Origin: Flammeovirga kamogawensis | GTDB taxonomy: Bacteria > Bacteroidota > Bacteroidia > Cytophagales > Flammeovirgaceae | Direction of reading: 5' to 3' | NCBI RefSeq assembly: GCF_018736065.1 | Contig: NZ_CP076128.1 | Span: 3,845,001 to 3,909,000 of the forward strand | DNA length: 64,000 nt | Shown: one piece after another, positions 1 to 8,406 of the stretch | How positions within the stretch are numbered: position 1 is the stretch's first letter | Layout: each line of letters starts with the position of its first letter | Position numbers and translations under genes: made by a program | The notes under the pieces: model-generated | Told to the model about the DNA's origin: nothing | Database searches by the model: none | Seen by the model: the letters and a program-made list of their open reading frames with translations, nothing else

Positions 1-206
<206 letters not shown>

Positions 207-331
207 TTTACGGTTAGCACTCTAGTAATAGAGTGCTAGCAAAGTTTTTCCTTTTCACTGTCAAATAACTGATTTTATTAGTTATTTTGTATTAGTGATT
301 AGATTCGATAATCAAAGACATTAAGATATTG

Positions 332-442
332 ATGGTGTCAATGACGTGGGTGTTCACCTCTTTCCATTCCGAACAGAGCAGTTAAGCCCCACAGTGCTGA
401 TGGTACTGGGTTAACCCCCGGGAGAGTAGGTCGACGCCACAT
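332..442 (+). rRNA. 5S rRNA
   Basis: Typical bacterial 5S core: CATTCCGAACAGAG, AGTTAAGCCCCACAG, GATGGTACTGG and GAGAGTAGG in order, with complementary ends (GGTGTC near the start and GACGCCAC at the end). Length about 110 nt fits the family. It is separated from 23S by about 125 nt of AT-rich spacer without a tRNA. Ends are approximate by one or two bases. Confidence 0.95.
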
Positions 443-455
443 TCATTAGATATAG

Positions 456-491
456 AAGGTTAGTTAACACATGATGTTGACTAACCTTTTT
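456..491 (+). terminator. rRNA operon terminator
   Basis: Inverted repeat AAGGTTAGTTAACA (456-469) and TGTTGACTAACCTT (475-488) with a 5-nt loop, one G-U pair, followed by a T-run. It lies directly after 5S rRNA and is a convincing intrinsic terminator. The remaining spacer up to the next gene at 735 shows nothing further that I can name. Confidence 0.9.
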
Positions 492-734
492 TTGTGACTA
501 TACTTTTTTATGGAATAGTTGATTATTTTTAAAGTTATCGAGCTATATGTTGATAACTTTCCTACTTGAACTAAATATTTAACTGTGATTTGTGGATAGT
601 TGAAGACTTATCAACAGTTTTCTTATCTTATGGTATTGTTTTTATAAACCTTAACATCTTACAATGAAACTTTGTTTAATATTAAACGTTTAATTTAAAA
701 AAGCGAAAAATAATCTATCTATTATAAGAATAAA

Positions 735-1472
735 ATGAAAAAGATCTACAAATTACTTTTAGTACTTTCAATAGTATTTATATCAAACATTATTACGGCA
801 CAAGACTTGAAGAGTTGGAAAGAACCAATGCGATCAGAGATGATCAAAATGATTGAAAAAGCTCCTAAAAAGAATAGAATAGCTACATTTGATATGGATG
901 GTACGATGATATCAGAATCCCCAGCTTATGATATTGCAATTTTTACTCAAAAATATTCTGATGCTAAGATAGCATCAAAAGATGATTTGGTTAAAGCATT
1001 ACTAGCTTTAGCAAAAGACGAAAAATACAAAGAATATGTAGATGACTTCTTTACAACTCATAAATCAAAAGTTTATCAACCAATGGTAGAACTTGTTGAG
1101 TTGCTAAAGAAAAATCAATTTAAAGTGATTTTATGTACAGCATCAGAAGATTATTTTGGTACTGTAGCAATGAATACCGCTTTTCCGATATTTGATGATG
1201 TAATCGGTACTAATTTTAAAGTAAGATTAAATGATAAAGAAGGGAAAGTTGAAAACTTAAGAGAAGCAGGTATTAGACCTATGTTTGCTTTTGGTAATTC
1301 AGATGGAGATTATGCAATGTTAGAATATGCTAAGAAAGGCGGCTTTATTGTATTGCATAATGATAAAGCATCAGGAGAATATGATAAGCCAGAGGAATAT
1401 ATAAAAGAATGCGAAGAAAATAATTTTAAAATGATTAGAATTAATGGAGATTGGAAAACAATTTTTAAATAA
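735..1472 (+). CDS. secreted HAD-superfamily phosphatase-like hydrolase
   Basis: A 245-residue protein with an N-terminal signal peptide (hydrophobic stretch to about residue 22, ending ITAQ). HAD motif I is FDMDGT with nucleophile D53 and acid/base D55. Motif II is the CTAS segment (about residues 134-137), and the acidic motif IV is GNSDGDYAML. This makes it a phosphoserine-phosphatase-like HAD hydrolase acting in the periplasm. Substrate unknown. It stands alone between the rRNA terminator and its own terminator at 1498-1541; no operon partner. Confidence 0.85.
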   Translation: MKKIYKLLLVLSIVFISNIITAQDLKSWKEPMRSEMIKMIEKAPKKNRIATFDMDGTMISESPAYDIAIFTQKYSDAKIASKDDLVKALLALAKDEKYKEYVDDFFTTHKSKVYQPMVELVELLKKNQFKVILCTASEDYFGTVAMNTAFPIFDDVIGTNFKVRLNDKEGKVENLREAGIRPMFAFGNSDGDYAMLEYAKKGGFIVLHNDKASGEYDKPEEYIKECEENNFKMIRINGDWKTIFK

Positions 1473-1497
1473 TTCTATTTAAATTTTAGCATGAAAT

Positions 1498-1548
1498 GAG
1501 TCACCCCTTATTATTAAAATTATATAATTAAGGGATGACTCATGTTTT
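1498..1548. terminator. terminator between converging genes
   Basis: GAGTCACCCCTTA (1498-1510) pairs with TAAGGGATGACTC (1529-1541), with one bulged or mismatched base, followed by a T-run on the plus strand. It ends the HAD gene and faces the 3' end of the minus-strand gene at 1552, so it may serve both directions. Confidence 0.7.
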
Positions 1549-1551
1549 TTC

Positions 1552-1887
1552 TTAAACTTGAGATATTTTTTTGGTAACTCCAATACCTAAAATTATACTT
1601 AAAATAGGTAAGCATATACCGTTAACTATAAATGATTGAATAAAAGGATATAATAAAACACGAACATTAATAGTTTGGAAAATTGGATAGATTCCTTCTA
1701 AAAATATTATAAGAAAGAGATTAAATATTGTTACACCCAAAATAAAGTTAATTACAATTGACTTTCTAACAATTTCTGAGAGTACCAACTGGAAAAAACT
1801 TAATTGTGTTTGTTCGTTTTTTAATAAAGTATGAGCCACCGAAATGACAACAATAATAAGAAATAATACAATGGTAAAAGAATACAT
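1552..1887 (-). CDS. hypothetical three-TM membrane protein
   Basis: A 111-residue protein not recognised as a named family. It is almost entirely hydrophobic, with membrane segments at about residues 4-20, 45-66 and 80-104, and a short basic tail. It follows the HNH/AP2-like gene (1910-2491) by 22 bp on the same strand, so the two are probably cotranscribed. An immunity, anchor or regulatory role could be imagined, but nothing in the sequence shows one. Confidence 0.6.
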   Translation of the reverse strand: MYSFTIVLFLIIVVISVAHTLLKNEQTQLSFFQLVLSEIVRKSIVINFILGVTIFNLFLIIFLEGIYPIFQTINVRVLLYPFIQSFIVNGICLPILSIILGIGVTKKISQV

Positions 1888-1909
1888 GATTCTATATTTA
1901 TTTTAGTGA

Positions 1910-2491
1910 TTATTTTAATGAAGAATGAATTCGGTTAAGACCTTTAGTTGTACCAAATAGTTCTTCAGATTTTAAATTATATGCTCTAGCAGCAGCTTCA
2001 GCAGTGGGAAATAAACCTAGGTTATGACGAACACCTTTTGAATATAAAACAGCTCTATAGCTTGATTTACTTACTTGGACAACGCCTCTAAACCCAGTTC
2101 TATTTCTATGAGATTGATGTCTTCTTAATTCAGCCATAGTAACCCACTCTAAATTGGTTTCCCTACAGTCCAATGAATCTCCATTTTTATTTCTCACAAA
2201 CAATCTTTTAGAACTTAGGGGTTTTTCTACAAAGTTTTCTGCAATTAGTTTGTGTAAGTAAATTGTTACGTTTTTATATTTTCCATTAGAAAGAGGATAA
2301 TTCTTTTGGAAAAAAATATACCCACTTACATGTTTTCTTAAATTATTAAGTAAATCAATTTCCTTTAAATAGTTATTTACTTCTAAATACTCAAACGTTC
2401 GATCAGAAATCAATACAAAATCAGGTGAATTTTTAAGTTTTATTTTACACAACATATTTAATAATTTAGTTGATTGAAAATTCAAACACAT
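1910..2491 (-). CDS. HNH-like/AP2-domain DNA-binding protein with altered HNH site
   Basis: A 193-residue protein. Residues 131-181 are a clear AP2/ERF-type DNA-binding domain (FRGVVQ, SYRAVLYSKGVR, LGLFPTAEAAARAYN). Residues about 75-125 resemble the HNH half of phage/homing HNH-AP2 nucleases: LHKLIAENFV, then NKNGD and ETNLEWVT. At the position where the family usually has the catalytic His of the V-x-H-x-D/N-G motif this protein has Asn101 (VRNKNGD), suggesting lost nuclease activity and a purely DNA-binding role. It is divergent from the gene at 2627. M13 (codon ending at 2455) is an alternative start. Confidence 0.75.
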   Translation of the reverse strand: MCLNFQSTKLLNMLCKIKLKNSPDFVLISDRTFEYLEVNNYLKEIDLLNNLRKHVSGYIFFQKNYPLSNGKYKNVTIYLHKLIAENFVEKPLSSKRLFVRNKNGDSLDCRETNLEWVTMAELRRHQSHRNRTGFRGVVQVSKSSYRAVLYSKGVRHNLGLFPTAEAAARAYNLKSEELFGTTKGLNRIHSSLK

Positions 2492-2493
2492 TA

Positions 2494-2508
2494 ATTCGAA
2501 CGATTGAT
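2494..2508. promoter_or_regulatory. ATTCAA-TCGT-TTGAAT-like inverted repeat, copy 1
   Basis: ATTCGAACGATTGAT is the reverse complement of a motif also found at 5028, 21078 and 25470. It lies directly in front of the start codon of the minus-strand AP2 gene and about 120 bp before the divergent gene at 2627, where a regulator could act on both. Operator function is inference from recurrence and location. Confidence 0.4.
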
Positions 2509-2626
2509 TTAATTTTAAGTTGTATTTTATTCAAACTATTTACGTTTATTAAATTCTTTTTAACTAACTATGATAGTTAAATAATTTATTTCAGATGAAA
2601 TAATACCTATTTTTCACAATGAAAAT

Positions 2627-4690
2627 GTGTTCAATTTATTTTATATAATGGGGATCATTACAACCTTTAATACAATCCAATCAGGAATATTTATAACCCT
2701 ATCTTTATTATATATACTTAATTATATTTTATCTAGAAGAGACAAGGTACAATTAATATATAGTGGTATTTGTATTCTATCAAGTATGTTTATTCTTACT
2801 TCTACTTTTATGCACCAAGAAGGAGATGTAGACAGATACAGAAATTTATTTTTTGTAGTAGTGCTAACCTATATGTTATTGATGGAAGCGATATTTTTTC
2901 TTATTTATTTTTTAAATAAGCGAAAAGGGAAAAAGCCTTTCTTTATTATAACAATAATCACTGCTGTTATTATATTAATAATACTTGTTCAGAATAAAGG
3001 TTTTGTGTATGGTGCAGACGCTAATATTGTAAAATATACATTCTTTAGTAATGAAAACTACTATATTATTTCTGGAGTGGTTTCAAAGTGGTATAGTTAT
3101 TCAACATTAGTTTTTTATGGAAGTAGCATAATCTATTTTATTTGGATGGTTATAGGATCTGATGTTAGAAAGTCTACTTTTAGATATCAAATACAATTAT
3201 ATGTAATCATATTATTTTTAATAGGAAATTTTTATGATGTACTAATAGATATAGAAATTATTAAGAATTCAGTGTATATATCAGAATATACTATTATTCT
3301 TTCAATTTTACTGTTTAATCTTGATTTGATTAATGATATATACAAAGGAAATAAAGACAGAGAAAAATTTATAATCCTATCTCAGAACTTTAATAAATTA
3401 ATTCAAGAAATCCGATTGTATGTAATCGGTTTTGATGAGTATAAAAATATCAATTTCATCAATAAATATGCAACAGAAGTTTTTGGAAAAGGAATCGTTA
3501 AAAAACAACTGTCCTCTTTATTAACTATTGAATCAGAAGATACTACTAGTGACTTAACTATTTTTCATACCAATGATAGACTTAAGAAATATATTAAATC
3601 TTCAATTATCACTTTAAATACACAAGACAATGTACAGTCTTATATAATAGGGTATGATATAACAGAAAGAAAAAAGGAGCAGAAGAAGTTAAAGTCTACG
3701 CTGTTAGAGTTGCATAAACTGACAGAAGAACTTGAGCAAGAAAATACAATTTTGAAAGTAGCCTCACGAAATAATAATAAACCTAATGAGTTATTTGTGG
3801 GAAGTTTTGCATCGAGTATTGAAGAGGAAGTAAAAAGAATAGCAAACTATAAAAGTACTGTACTTATTGAAGGAGCTAATGGAACAGGTAAGAAATATGT
3901 TGCTGATTTAATTATACAAGCAAGTAATAGAGTTAATAAGCCCAGTGTCGTTTATAACTGTCATCAGTCTATTAAATCTATTTTTCAAACGCAATATTAT
4001 GGTAATAGTTCACACAAACAAGCGAATGATAGGAGTATTTTAAATGTAGTGAACAATGGATCATTAATTCTATCTGACATTGAAAATATGTCTGAGACTG
4101 ACCAAGAACTATTATTATCTCTTTTAAAAGACAATGATAGCGAAAGTTTAAAATATGATATTCGATTTATTATAACCACAACTAAAGATTTAAAGCAGCT
4201 AGTAAGAGAAGGAAGTTTTAATATGGAGTTATATCAATATTTAAGTATTTACAGTATACATATACCTGAATTAAAAAATAGATTATCTGATATTCCTTAT
4301 TTGACAGCTACCTTTGTAGCTCAATTTTGTGAAAGACATAATATTCATAAACTCTCAATATCTGTAGCATCTATTAAAAAACTTCAATCATACAATTGGC
4401 CTGGAAATATTAAAGAGTTCCGATATATTTTACAAAAGGCTGTTTTAGCATCTAAAGGAAAAACACTTAAACTAACAGGTTTTGAAGAATACAAAAAAGA
4501 ACAGGAAAAGAAGAATAGTACGATTTTAACCTTAGAAGAATTTGAACGGAAATATATATTAGATATTCTGGACTTATCTAAGTGGAAAGTAAGTGGTAAG
4601 AATAGTGCTTCAGAATACTTAGGAATTAATGAAGCTACCTTGAGATCTAAAATGAAAAAATTATCTATAGCTAAAAACAAAAAAATGTAA
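2627..4690 (+). CDS. 7-TM membrane protein with degenerate NtrC-like AAA+ domain and Fis-type HTH
   Basis: A 687-residue protein starting with GTG; ATG at 2648 is an alternative start. Seven membrane segments fill residues about 10-235 in the manner of the histidine-kinase 7-TM sensor module. A PAS-like stretch (about 250-350) and a coiled coil follow. An NtrC-type AAA+ domain runs from about 390 to 610, with Walker A GANGTGKK at 416-423. The GAFTGA loop that contacts sigma-54 is absent, and Walker B reads LILSDIE (480-486) instead of LFLDEI. A Fis-type helix-turn-helix (about 650-685) closes the protein. Probably a membrane-bound transcription regulator, not a normal sigma-54 activator. Confidence 0.75.
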   Translation: MFNLFYIMGIITTFNTIQSGIFITLSLLYILNYILSRRDKVQLIYSGICILSSMFILTSTFMHQEGDVDRYRNLFFVVVLTYMLLMEAIFFLIYFLNKRKGKKPFFIITIITAVIILIILVQNKGFVYGADANIVKYTFFSNENYYIISGVVSKWYSYSTLVFYGSSIIYFIWMVIGSDVRKSTFRYQIQLYVIILFLIGNFYDVLIDIEIIKNSVYISEYTIILSILLFNLDLINDIYKGNKDREKFIILSQNFNKLIQEIRLYVIGFDEYKNINFINKYATEVFGKGIVKKQLSSLLTIESEDTTSDLTIFHTNDRLKKYIKSSIITLNTQDNVQSYIIGYDITERKKEQKKLKSTLLELHKLTEELEQENTILKVASRNNNKPNELFVGSFASSIEEEVKRIANYKSTVLIEGANGTGKKYVADLIIQASNRVNKPSVVYNCHQSIKSIFQTQYYGNSSHKQANDRSILNVVNNGSLILSDIENMSETDQELLLSLLKDNDSESLKYDIRFIITTTKDLKQLVREGSFNMELYQYLSIYSIHIPELKNRLSDIPYLTATFVAQFCERHNIHKLSISVASIKKLQSYNWPGNIKEFRYILQKAVLASKGKTLKLTGFEEYKKEQEKKNSTILTLEEFERKYILDILDLSKWKVSGKNSASEYLGINEATLRSKMKKLSIAKNKKM

Positions 4691-5116
4691 ATTAGTTACT
4701 GTTAAAGAATTAACAAAAGTGATATTTCACGAAAAATCAGCACTTTTTTTTAAATTTAAAACGAGTTAATGTATTGATAATTAGTGATTTGTATTGTAAT
4801 TAGTTGTTTTTATTTAATTTATTATCGTTAGTAAATATTTGTTATTAATATTGCATACAAATATATGATACTAGATATCATAACCTTATCCTATCAAAAA
4901 ACAAATCAAATCATTAAATGTTATTCACAAACAATTTAACCCTAGGAGTGAAACTTTCTTTTCCGTAATGTCGTATTCTAATTTGCAGCCGCTTCAAATG
5001 CGACTGTTTTTAAATTAAAATTAATTTATTCAATCGTTTGAATAGTAATTATTTCTACTTCTTTCAGACATTACTACGTTTTAAAAGTTCATTACTACAA
5101 ATTTAAAAATACAATC
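4691..5116 (+). promoter_or_regulatory. leader region of the 5.1-21 kb cluster
   Basis: A 426-bp AT-rich gap. It contains a weak hairpin followed by T8 just after the upstream gene (about 4721-4749), a TATGATA-CTAGA-TATCATA inverted repeat (4864-4882), and a hairpin CAGCCGC/GCGACTG (4986-5006, one mismatch) followed by T5 that could be an attenuator. It also holds the recurrent ATTCAATCGTTTGAAT element (5028-5043) and two CATTACTAC copies (5069-5077 and 5090-5098) 21 bp apart. The density suggests regulated expression of the downstream cluster; individual roles are unproven. Confidence 0.45.
5028..5043. promoter_or_regulatory. ATTCAA-TCGT-TTGAAT inverted repeat, copy 2
   Basis: Best copy of the recurring motif: arms ATTCAA and TTGAAT around TCGT, 74 bp before the ureohydrolase start codon. 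Its symmetry and length fit a dimeric repressor or activator site. Confidence 0.45.
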
Positions 5117-6280
5117 ATGAAAAAAGATATTAAAAAGTACCCTGCGTTAGACAAAGAAAAATTAGCGAAGTACAAAGATCTATATGAAAACTCTAGAAGT
5201 ACAGATGGAATTCATCCAGATGTGGTAAACCATTTAACTAGAGTAAAAACAATGGGAGGAGGAAAAGGTATTGAATTCCTTTCTAACCTTAATAAAGATT
5301 ATTTAGGTGCTTTTATGGCTCCTTTCTCTCAAGATTTAGAGAATGCTGATATTGCCGTTGTAGGACTTCCTTTAGAAAAGTCTGCTCCAATGAATGCTTC
5401 TCATAAATATGGCCCTAAAGTATTGCGTGAACTTTCTAAGAATTTCATGGGTACTACTGAACCTTGGGTAGACGGCAAATTTGATATTCCATTTGATTGG
5501 GCAAATATTGTAGACTATGGTACAATTGATACTTATGGTCAGTTTGATCTTTCTTCTGAGGTAGAAACGTGTTTATCTCACTTCGATGATATTGTTGTTA
5601 AGAATAAGTGTTCTACTTTCTCTTGGGGTGGAGATCATACCATCTCATATATTCCAATTGCAAAATTAGCAGAGGTACATGGTCCGTTAAGCGTAATTCA
5701 CTTTGATGCTCACTTTGATTTAGTGACGTATGCAGATTTCCCTTATCCATACCATTCAGGTGCAATGTTTACACGTAATATGGCAGAAGGTCATATTGAT
5801 GCTGATAGAATGATTACAATGGGTATTCGTGGTAGAATGACTGGTCTTGTTGGTGGACATGCAGATAACTTTGGTGTGAAATATTTAACGGCTGATGAGT
5901 GTCGTAGAACAGATCCTAAAGTGATGGCTCAACAAATTATTGATCGTGTTGGAGATGGTCCTACGTACTTAACGTTTGATTTAGATGCACTAGATCCAAT
6001 TTATAATTCAGCTTCTTCTGCTGTAGAACCATTTGGTTTAGATTTAAACTGGTGTTGGGATGTATTAAGAGAGGTACGTTTATCTGGAAAGGTAAATCTT
6101 GTAGGTGCTGATGTAGCAGAATATGCTCCTCAAAATGACCCTGCAAAAACTTTTGGTTACTGTGCAGCTGGCTTAAGCTGGAAATTATTAATCTGGTTAG
6201 CTGAATGTGCTAAAAGACGTAACGGAGGAGTAGATAACCCTACTGTTTGGGATATGTCTCTTGGTAACGTGACACTTTAA
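5117..6280 (+). CDS. agmatinase/arginase-family ureohydrolase, divergent
   Basis: A 387-residue ureohydrolase-fold enzyme, first gene of the long cluster. The binuclear-metal ligands are all present: GGDH with H174, DAHFD with D197/H199/D201, and DLDALDP with D288/D290/D293. Compared with agmatinases (about 300 residues) it has an N-terminal extension of about 70 residues. The usual GTGTPEPGG substrate loop after DxDxxDP is replaced by a segment reading YNSASSAVEPFGLD. It should hydrolyse a guanidino or related C-N bond, releasing urea or ammonia, but the altered loop argues against plain agmatine. Guanidine-hydrolase-like enzymes are also long members of this family and are an alternative. 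Confidence 0.8.
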   Translation: MKKDIKKYPALDKEKLAKYKDLYENSRSTDGIHPDVVNHLTRVKTMGGGKGIEFLSNLNKDYLGAFMAPFSQDLENADIAVVGLPLEKSAPMNASHKYGPKVLRELSKNFMGTTEPWVDGKFDIPFDWANIVDYGTIDTYGQFDLSSEVETCLSHFDDIVVKNKCSTFSWGGDHTISYIPIAKLAEVHGPLSVIHFDAHFDLVTYADFPYPYHSGAMFTRNMAEGHIDADRMITMGIRGRMTGLVGGHADNFGVKYLTADECRRTDPKVMAQQIIDRVGDGPTYLTFDLDALDPIYNSASSAVEPFGLDLNWCWDVLREVRLSGKVNLVGADVAEYAPQNDPAKTFGYCAAGLSWKLLIWLAECAKRRNGGVDNPTVWDMSLGNVTL

Positions 6281-6314
6281 TCAATCAATTTTAGACTAAA
6301 AAAATATTAATATA

Positions 6315-7085
6315 ATGGCAAATTTCTTTTCATTAGCAGGACAAGTTGCAGTTATTACTGGTGGTACTTCAGGCATAGGACTGAAGTCAGCGGAACGCTT
6401 TATTGAAGCGGGAGCTAAAGTAGTAATCTCTGGTCGTAAAGATGGTACTGAGATCGCTGAGAAAATCGGAGCTACTTTCGTACAGTGTGATGTTGGTAAT
6501 CCTGAGTCTGTTCAAAATATGATGAAAACAACCGTAGATACTTATGGTAAAATAGATATCATCGTAAATAATGCAGGTGCAAATTTTGGTTATGAAACCA
6601 TTATGGATACTGATTTAGAGAACTTTGACAAGAACTTTGGTATCAATACTAAAGGGGTTGTTCATGGTATTAAATATGGTGTGCCATTAATGAATGATGG
6701 TGGTCGTATTGTCAATGTAGCTTCAGCTGCAGCCGTTCAAGGTGTGGCTTATTTAGCCCCTTACGTGGCTAGTAAATGGGCTGTTGTGGGTATTACAAAA
6801 ACGGCGGCTATCGAATTAGGTGATCGTAGAATAAGAGTAAATGTTATTGCTCCTACTTCAGTAAATACACCTATGGCCAACACAGAAGATGGTCAACCTC
6901 AATTACGTATGGAACACAAAGCAGTACCGTTAGGTCGTATTGCTGAGCCAGAAGAAGTTGCTTCATTAATCCATTTCTTATCTGCTAAAGATTGTGACTT
7001 TGTAAACGGTCAAGTAATTGGTGTTGATGGTGGTTTTACTGCTGGGTTCAGTATGGATGCTTACAATACGTTAGCAGCTGAGTAG
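6315..7085 (+). CDS. SDR-family NAD(P)-dependent oxidoreductase
   Basis: A 256-residue classical short-chain dehydrogenase. The Rossmann motif is TGGTSGIG near the N-terminus, then NNAG, catalytic S137 and YVASK with Y150 and K154. The C-terminal GQVIGVDGG segment is typical. It lies 34 bp after the ureohydrolase and presumably interconverts an alcohol and a ketone in the same pathway. Substrate cannot be read from sequence. Confidence 0.9.
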   Translation: MANFFSLAGQVAVITGGTSGIGLKSAERFIEAGAKVVISGRKDGTEIAEKIGATFVQCDVGNPESVQNMMKTTVDTYGKIDIIVNNAGANFGYETIMDTDLENFDKNFGINTKGVVHGIKYGVPLMNDGGRIVNVASAAAVQGVAYLAPYVASKWAVVGITKTAAIELGDRRIRVNVIAPTSVNTPMANTEDGQPQLRMEHKAVPLGRIAEPEEVASLIHFLSAKDCDFVNGQVIGVDGGFTAGFSMDAYNTLAAE

Positions 7086-7113
7086 ATCAAATCTATTTAA
7101 AAATATAATTAAT

Positions 7114-7134
7114 GGACGTAGCAATGCTACGTCC
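7114..7134. repeat. intra-operon hairpin 1
   Basis: Perfect inverted repeat with arms GGACGTAGC (7114-7122) and GCTACGTCC (7126-7134) around AAT, in the gap between the SDR and the Ldh2-type gene. There is no T-run after it, so it is not a standard terminator. Its form resembles palindromic REP-like units dispersed in Bacteroidota genomes; that family assignment is inference. Confidence 0.7.
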
Positions 7135-7171
7135 CTTCAAAAAATAATCTGACAATTAAAAAAATAAAACA

Positions 7172-8317
7172 ATGGGAGCACAAGGGAAAACAAAATCGAC
7201 AAATGCAGATTTCTTACGCTACGCTTTAAAAAGAACTTGGATGGCAGCAGGTGCATCAGAAGAGCACGGTAATGCAGTAGCAGATGCACTAATGTTGGGT
7301 ATCCGACAAGGTAAATTAAACCAAGGTTTAGGTGTATACGAAGCAATTGATATCATGAATCAAAAAGGTTTGTTAGATATCAACGCAGAGCCAGAAGTTG
7401 TAGGTGAGGGAGATACTTGGGCATCAATCGATGGTAAACGTTCTTCTGGTTACTGGACATTGACTAAAATGGCGAACATGGCGATCGAAAAAGCGAAGAA
7501 GCATGGTATTGCTATCGTATTCGGTCATAATCATAATGATGCAGGTTCATTCGGTGCTTATACTTGGATGGCATCAAAAGCAGGTTGTGTAGCGTTAACT
7601 TCTAATAACTCGGTACCAATGTGTTCACCGCTAGGTGGTATGTCAAACACTATCTCAGTACCTCCATTAGATGGTATTGGTCCTGCAGGTGAGAAGCCTC
7701 CAGTATGGATGTCGACTAAACTTTGTGAGTGGTATGATGCAGATACAGCACAAGCTGTACTTCAAGGTACTAAACTGAAAGGTGATTATGTAATTGATCC
7801 TGAAACTGGTGGATTATCAAACGATTTGGCTCCATACGCTCAGCCAATCGAAGGTTATGGTCGTGTGTATAACCAATCGGCATTCCAACAACTTTCAAAT
7901 CCAAGAGTATACATGTTGAACTTATTCAACGAATTACTTTCTGGTATCATTAACCCAGGTGCAACAATTACTCCTGAAGTACCTTCTTTAGGTGATATTG
8001 TAGATGGTACGGCTGAAGGTACATCTGTTGGTGGATCTTACTTTATCTGTATTGATCCTTCACACTTTGGTCCTTTAGGTGATGTGTTAGCAAAATCAGA
8101 TCGTTTTGCACAAGCAATCGAAGATTCTCCAGCTCGTCCAGGTCAAAGAAAGCCAGGTATGCCAGGTGCTAAAGGTTATGAGTCAATCATCAAAGATGAA
8201 GAAATCGTTGAGGTATTAGATTCTCACTGGGAACCATTTTTTAAGACTCAAGCTGGTCGTTACGGCATGACTGAAGAAAGTTTAAGAGCTGATTGGGAAG
8301 CGCAAAGAAATAAATAA
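7172..8317 (+). CDS. Ldh2/malate-lactate dehydrogenase family oxidoreductase
   Basis: A 381-residue member of the Ldh2 (malate/L-lactate dehydrogenase) family, whose NAD(P)-binding fold is unlike Rossmann enzymes. The HNHNDAGSFGAY segment and the TSNNS...SPLGG stretch correspond to the family's conserved nucleotide and substrate region. The family includes ureidoglycolate dehydrogenase, sulfolactate dehydrogenase and piperideine-carboxylate reductase as well as malate dehydrogenase. With an agmatinase-like enzyme and a PLP decarboxylase nearby, a 2-oxo or cyclic-imino acid reductase is plausible, but this is inference. Confidence 0.85.
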   Translation: MGAQGKTKSTNADFLRYALKRTWMAAGASEEHGNAVADALMLGIRQGKLNQGLGVYEAIDIMNQKGLLDINAEPEVVGEGDTWASIDGKRSSGYWTLTKMANMAIEKAKKHGIAIVFGHNHNDAGSFGAYTWMASKAGCVALTSNNSVPMCSPLGGMSNTISVPPLDGIGPAGEKPPVWMSTKLCEWYDADTAQAVLQGTKLKGDYVIDPETGGLSNDLAPYAQPIEGYGRVYNQSAFQQLSNPRVYMLNLFNELLSGIINPGATITPEVPSLGDIVDGTAEGTSVGGSYFICIDPSHFGPLGDVLAKSDRFAQAIEDSPARPGQRKPGMPGAKGYESIIKDEEIVEVLDSHWEPFFKTQAGRYGMTEESLRADWEAQRNK

Positions 8318-8347
8318 TTAGTTAGAAATATTTCTATTAGGATTATC

Positions 8348-8373
8348 TAGCCCACGATTTCAATCATGGGTTA
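8348..8373. repeat. intra-operon hairpin 2
   Basis: TAGCCCACGATT (8348-8359) pairs with AATCATGGGTTA (8362-8373), with one G-U and one mismatch. It lies in the Ldh2-SDR gap without a T-run. Its AGCCCAYGA...TCRTGGG core is shared with hairpin 6 (17639-17674), and partly with hairpin 3, pointing to one repeat family. Confidence 0.65.
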
Positions 8374-8406
8374 GTGAAAATTCAAACGTACAAAAATAGA
8401 GAGAAT

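Noticed and set aside
5069-5098. Two CATTACTAC copies as a CRISPR-like or tandem repeat array
   Set aside because: Only two short copies and no cas genes anywhere in the window; more likely a regulatory site.
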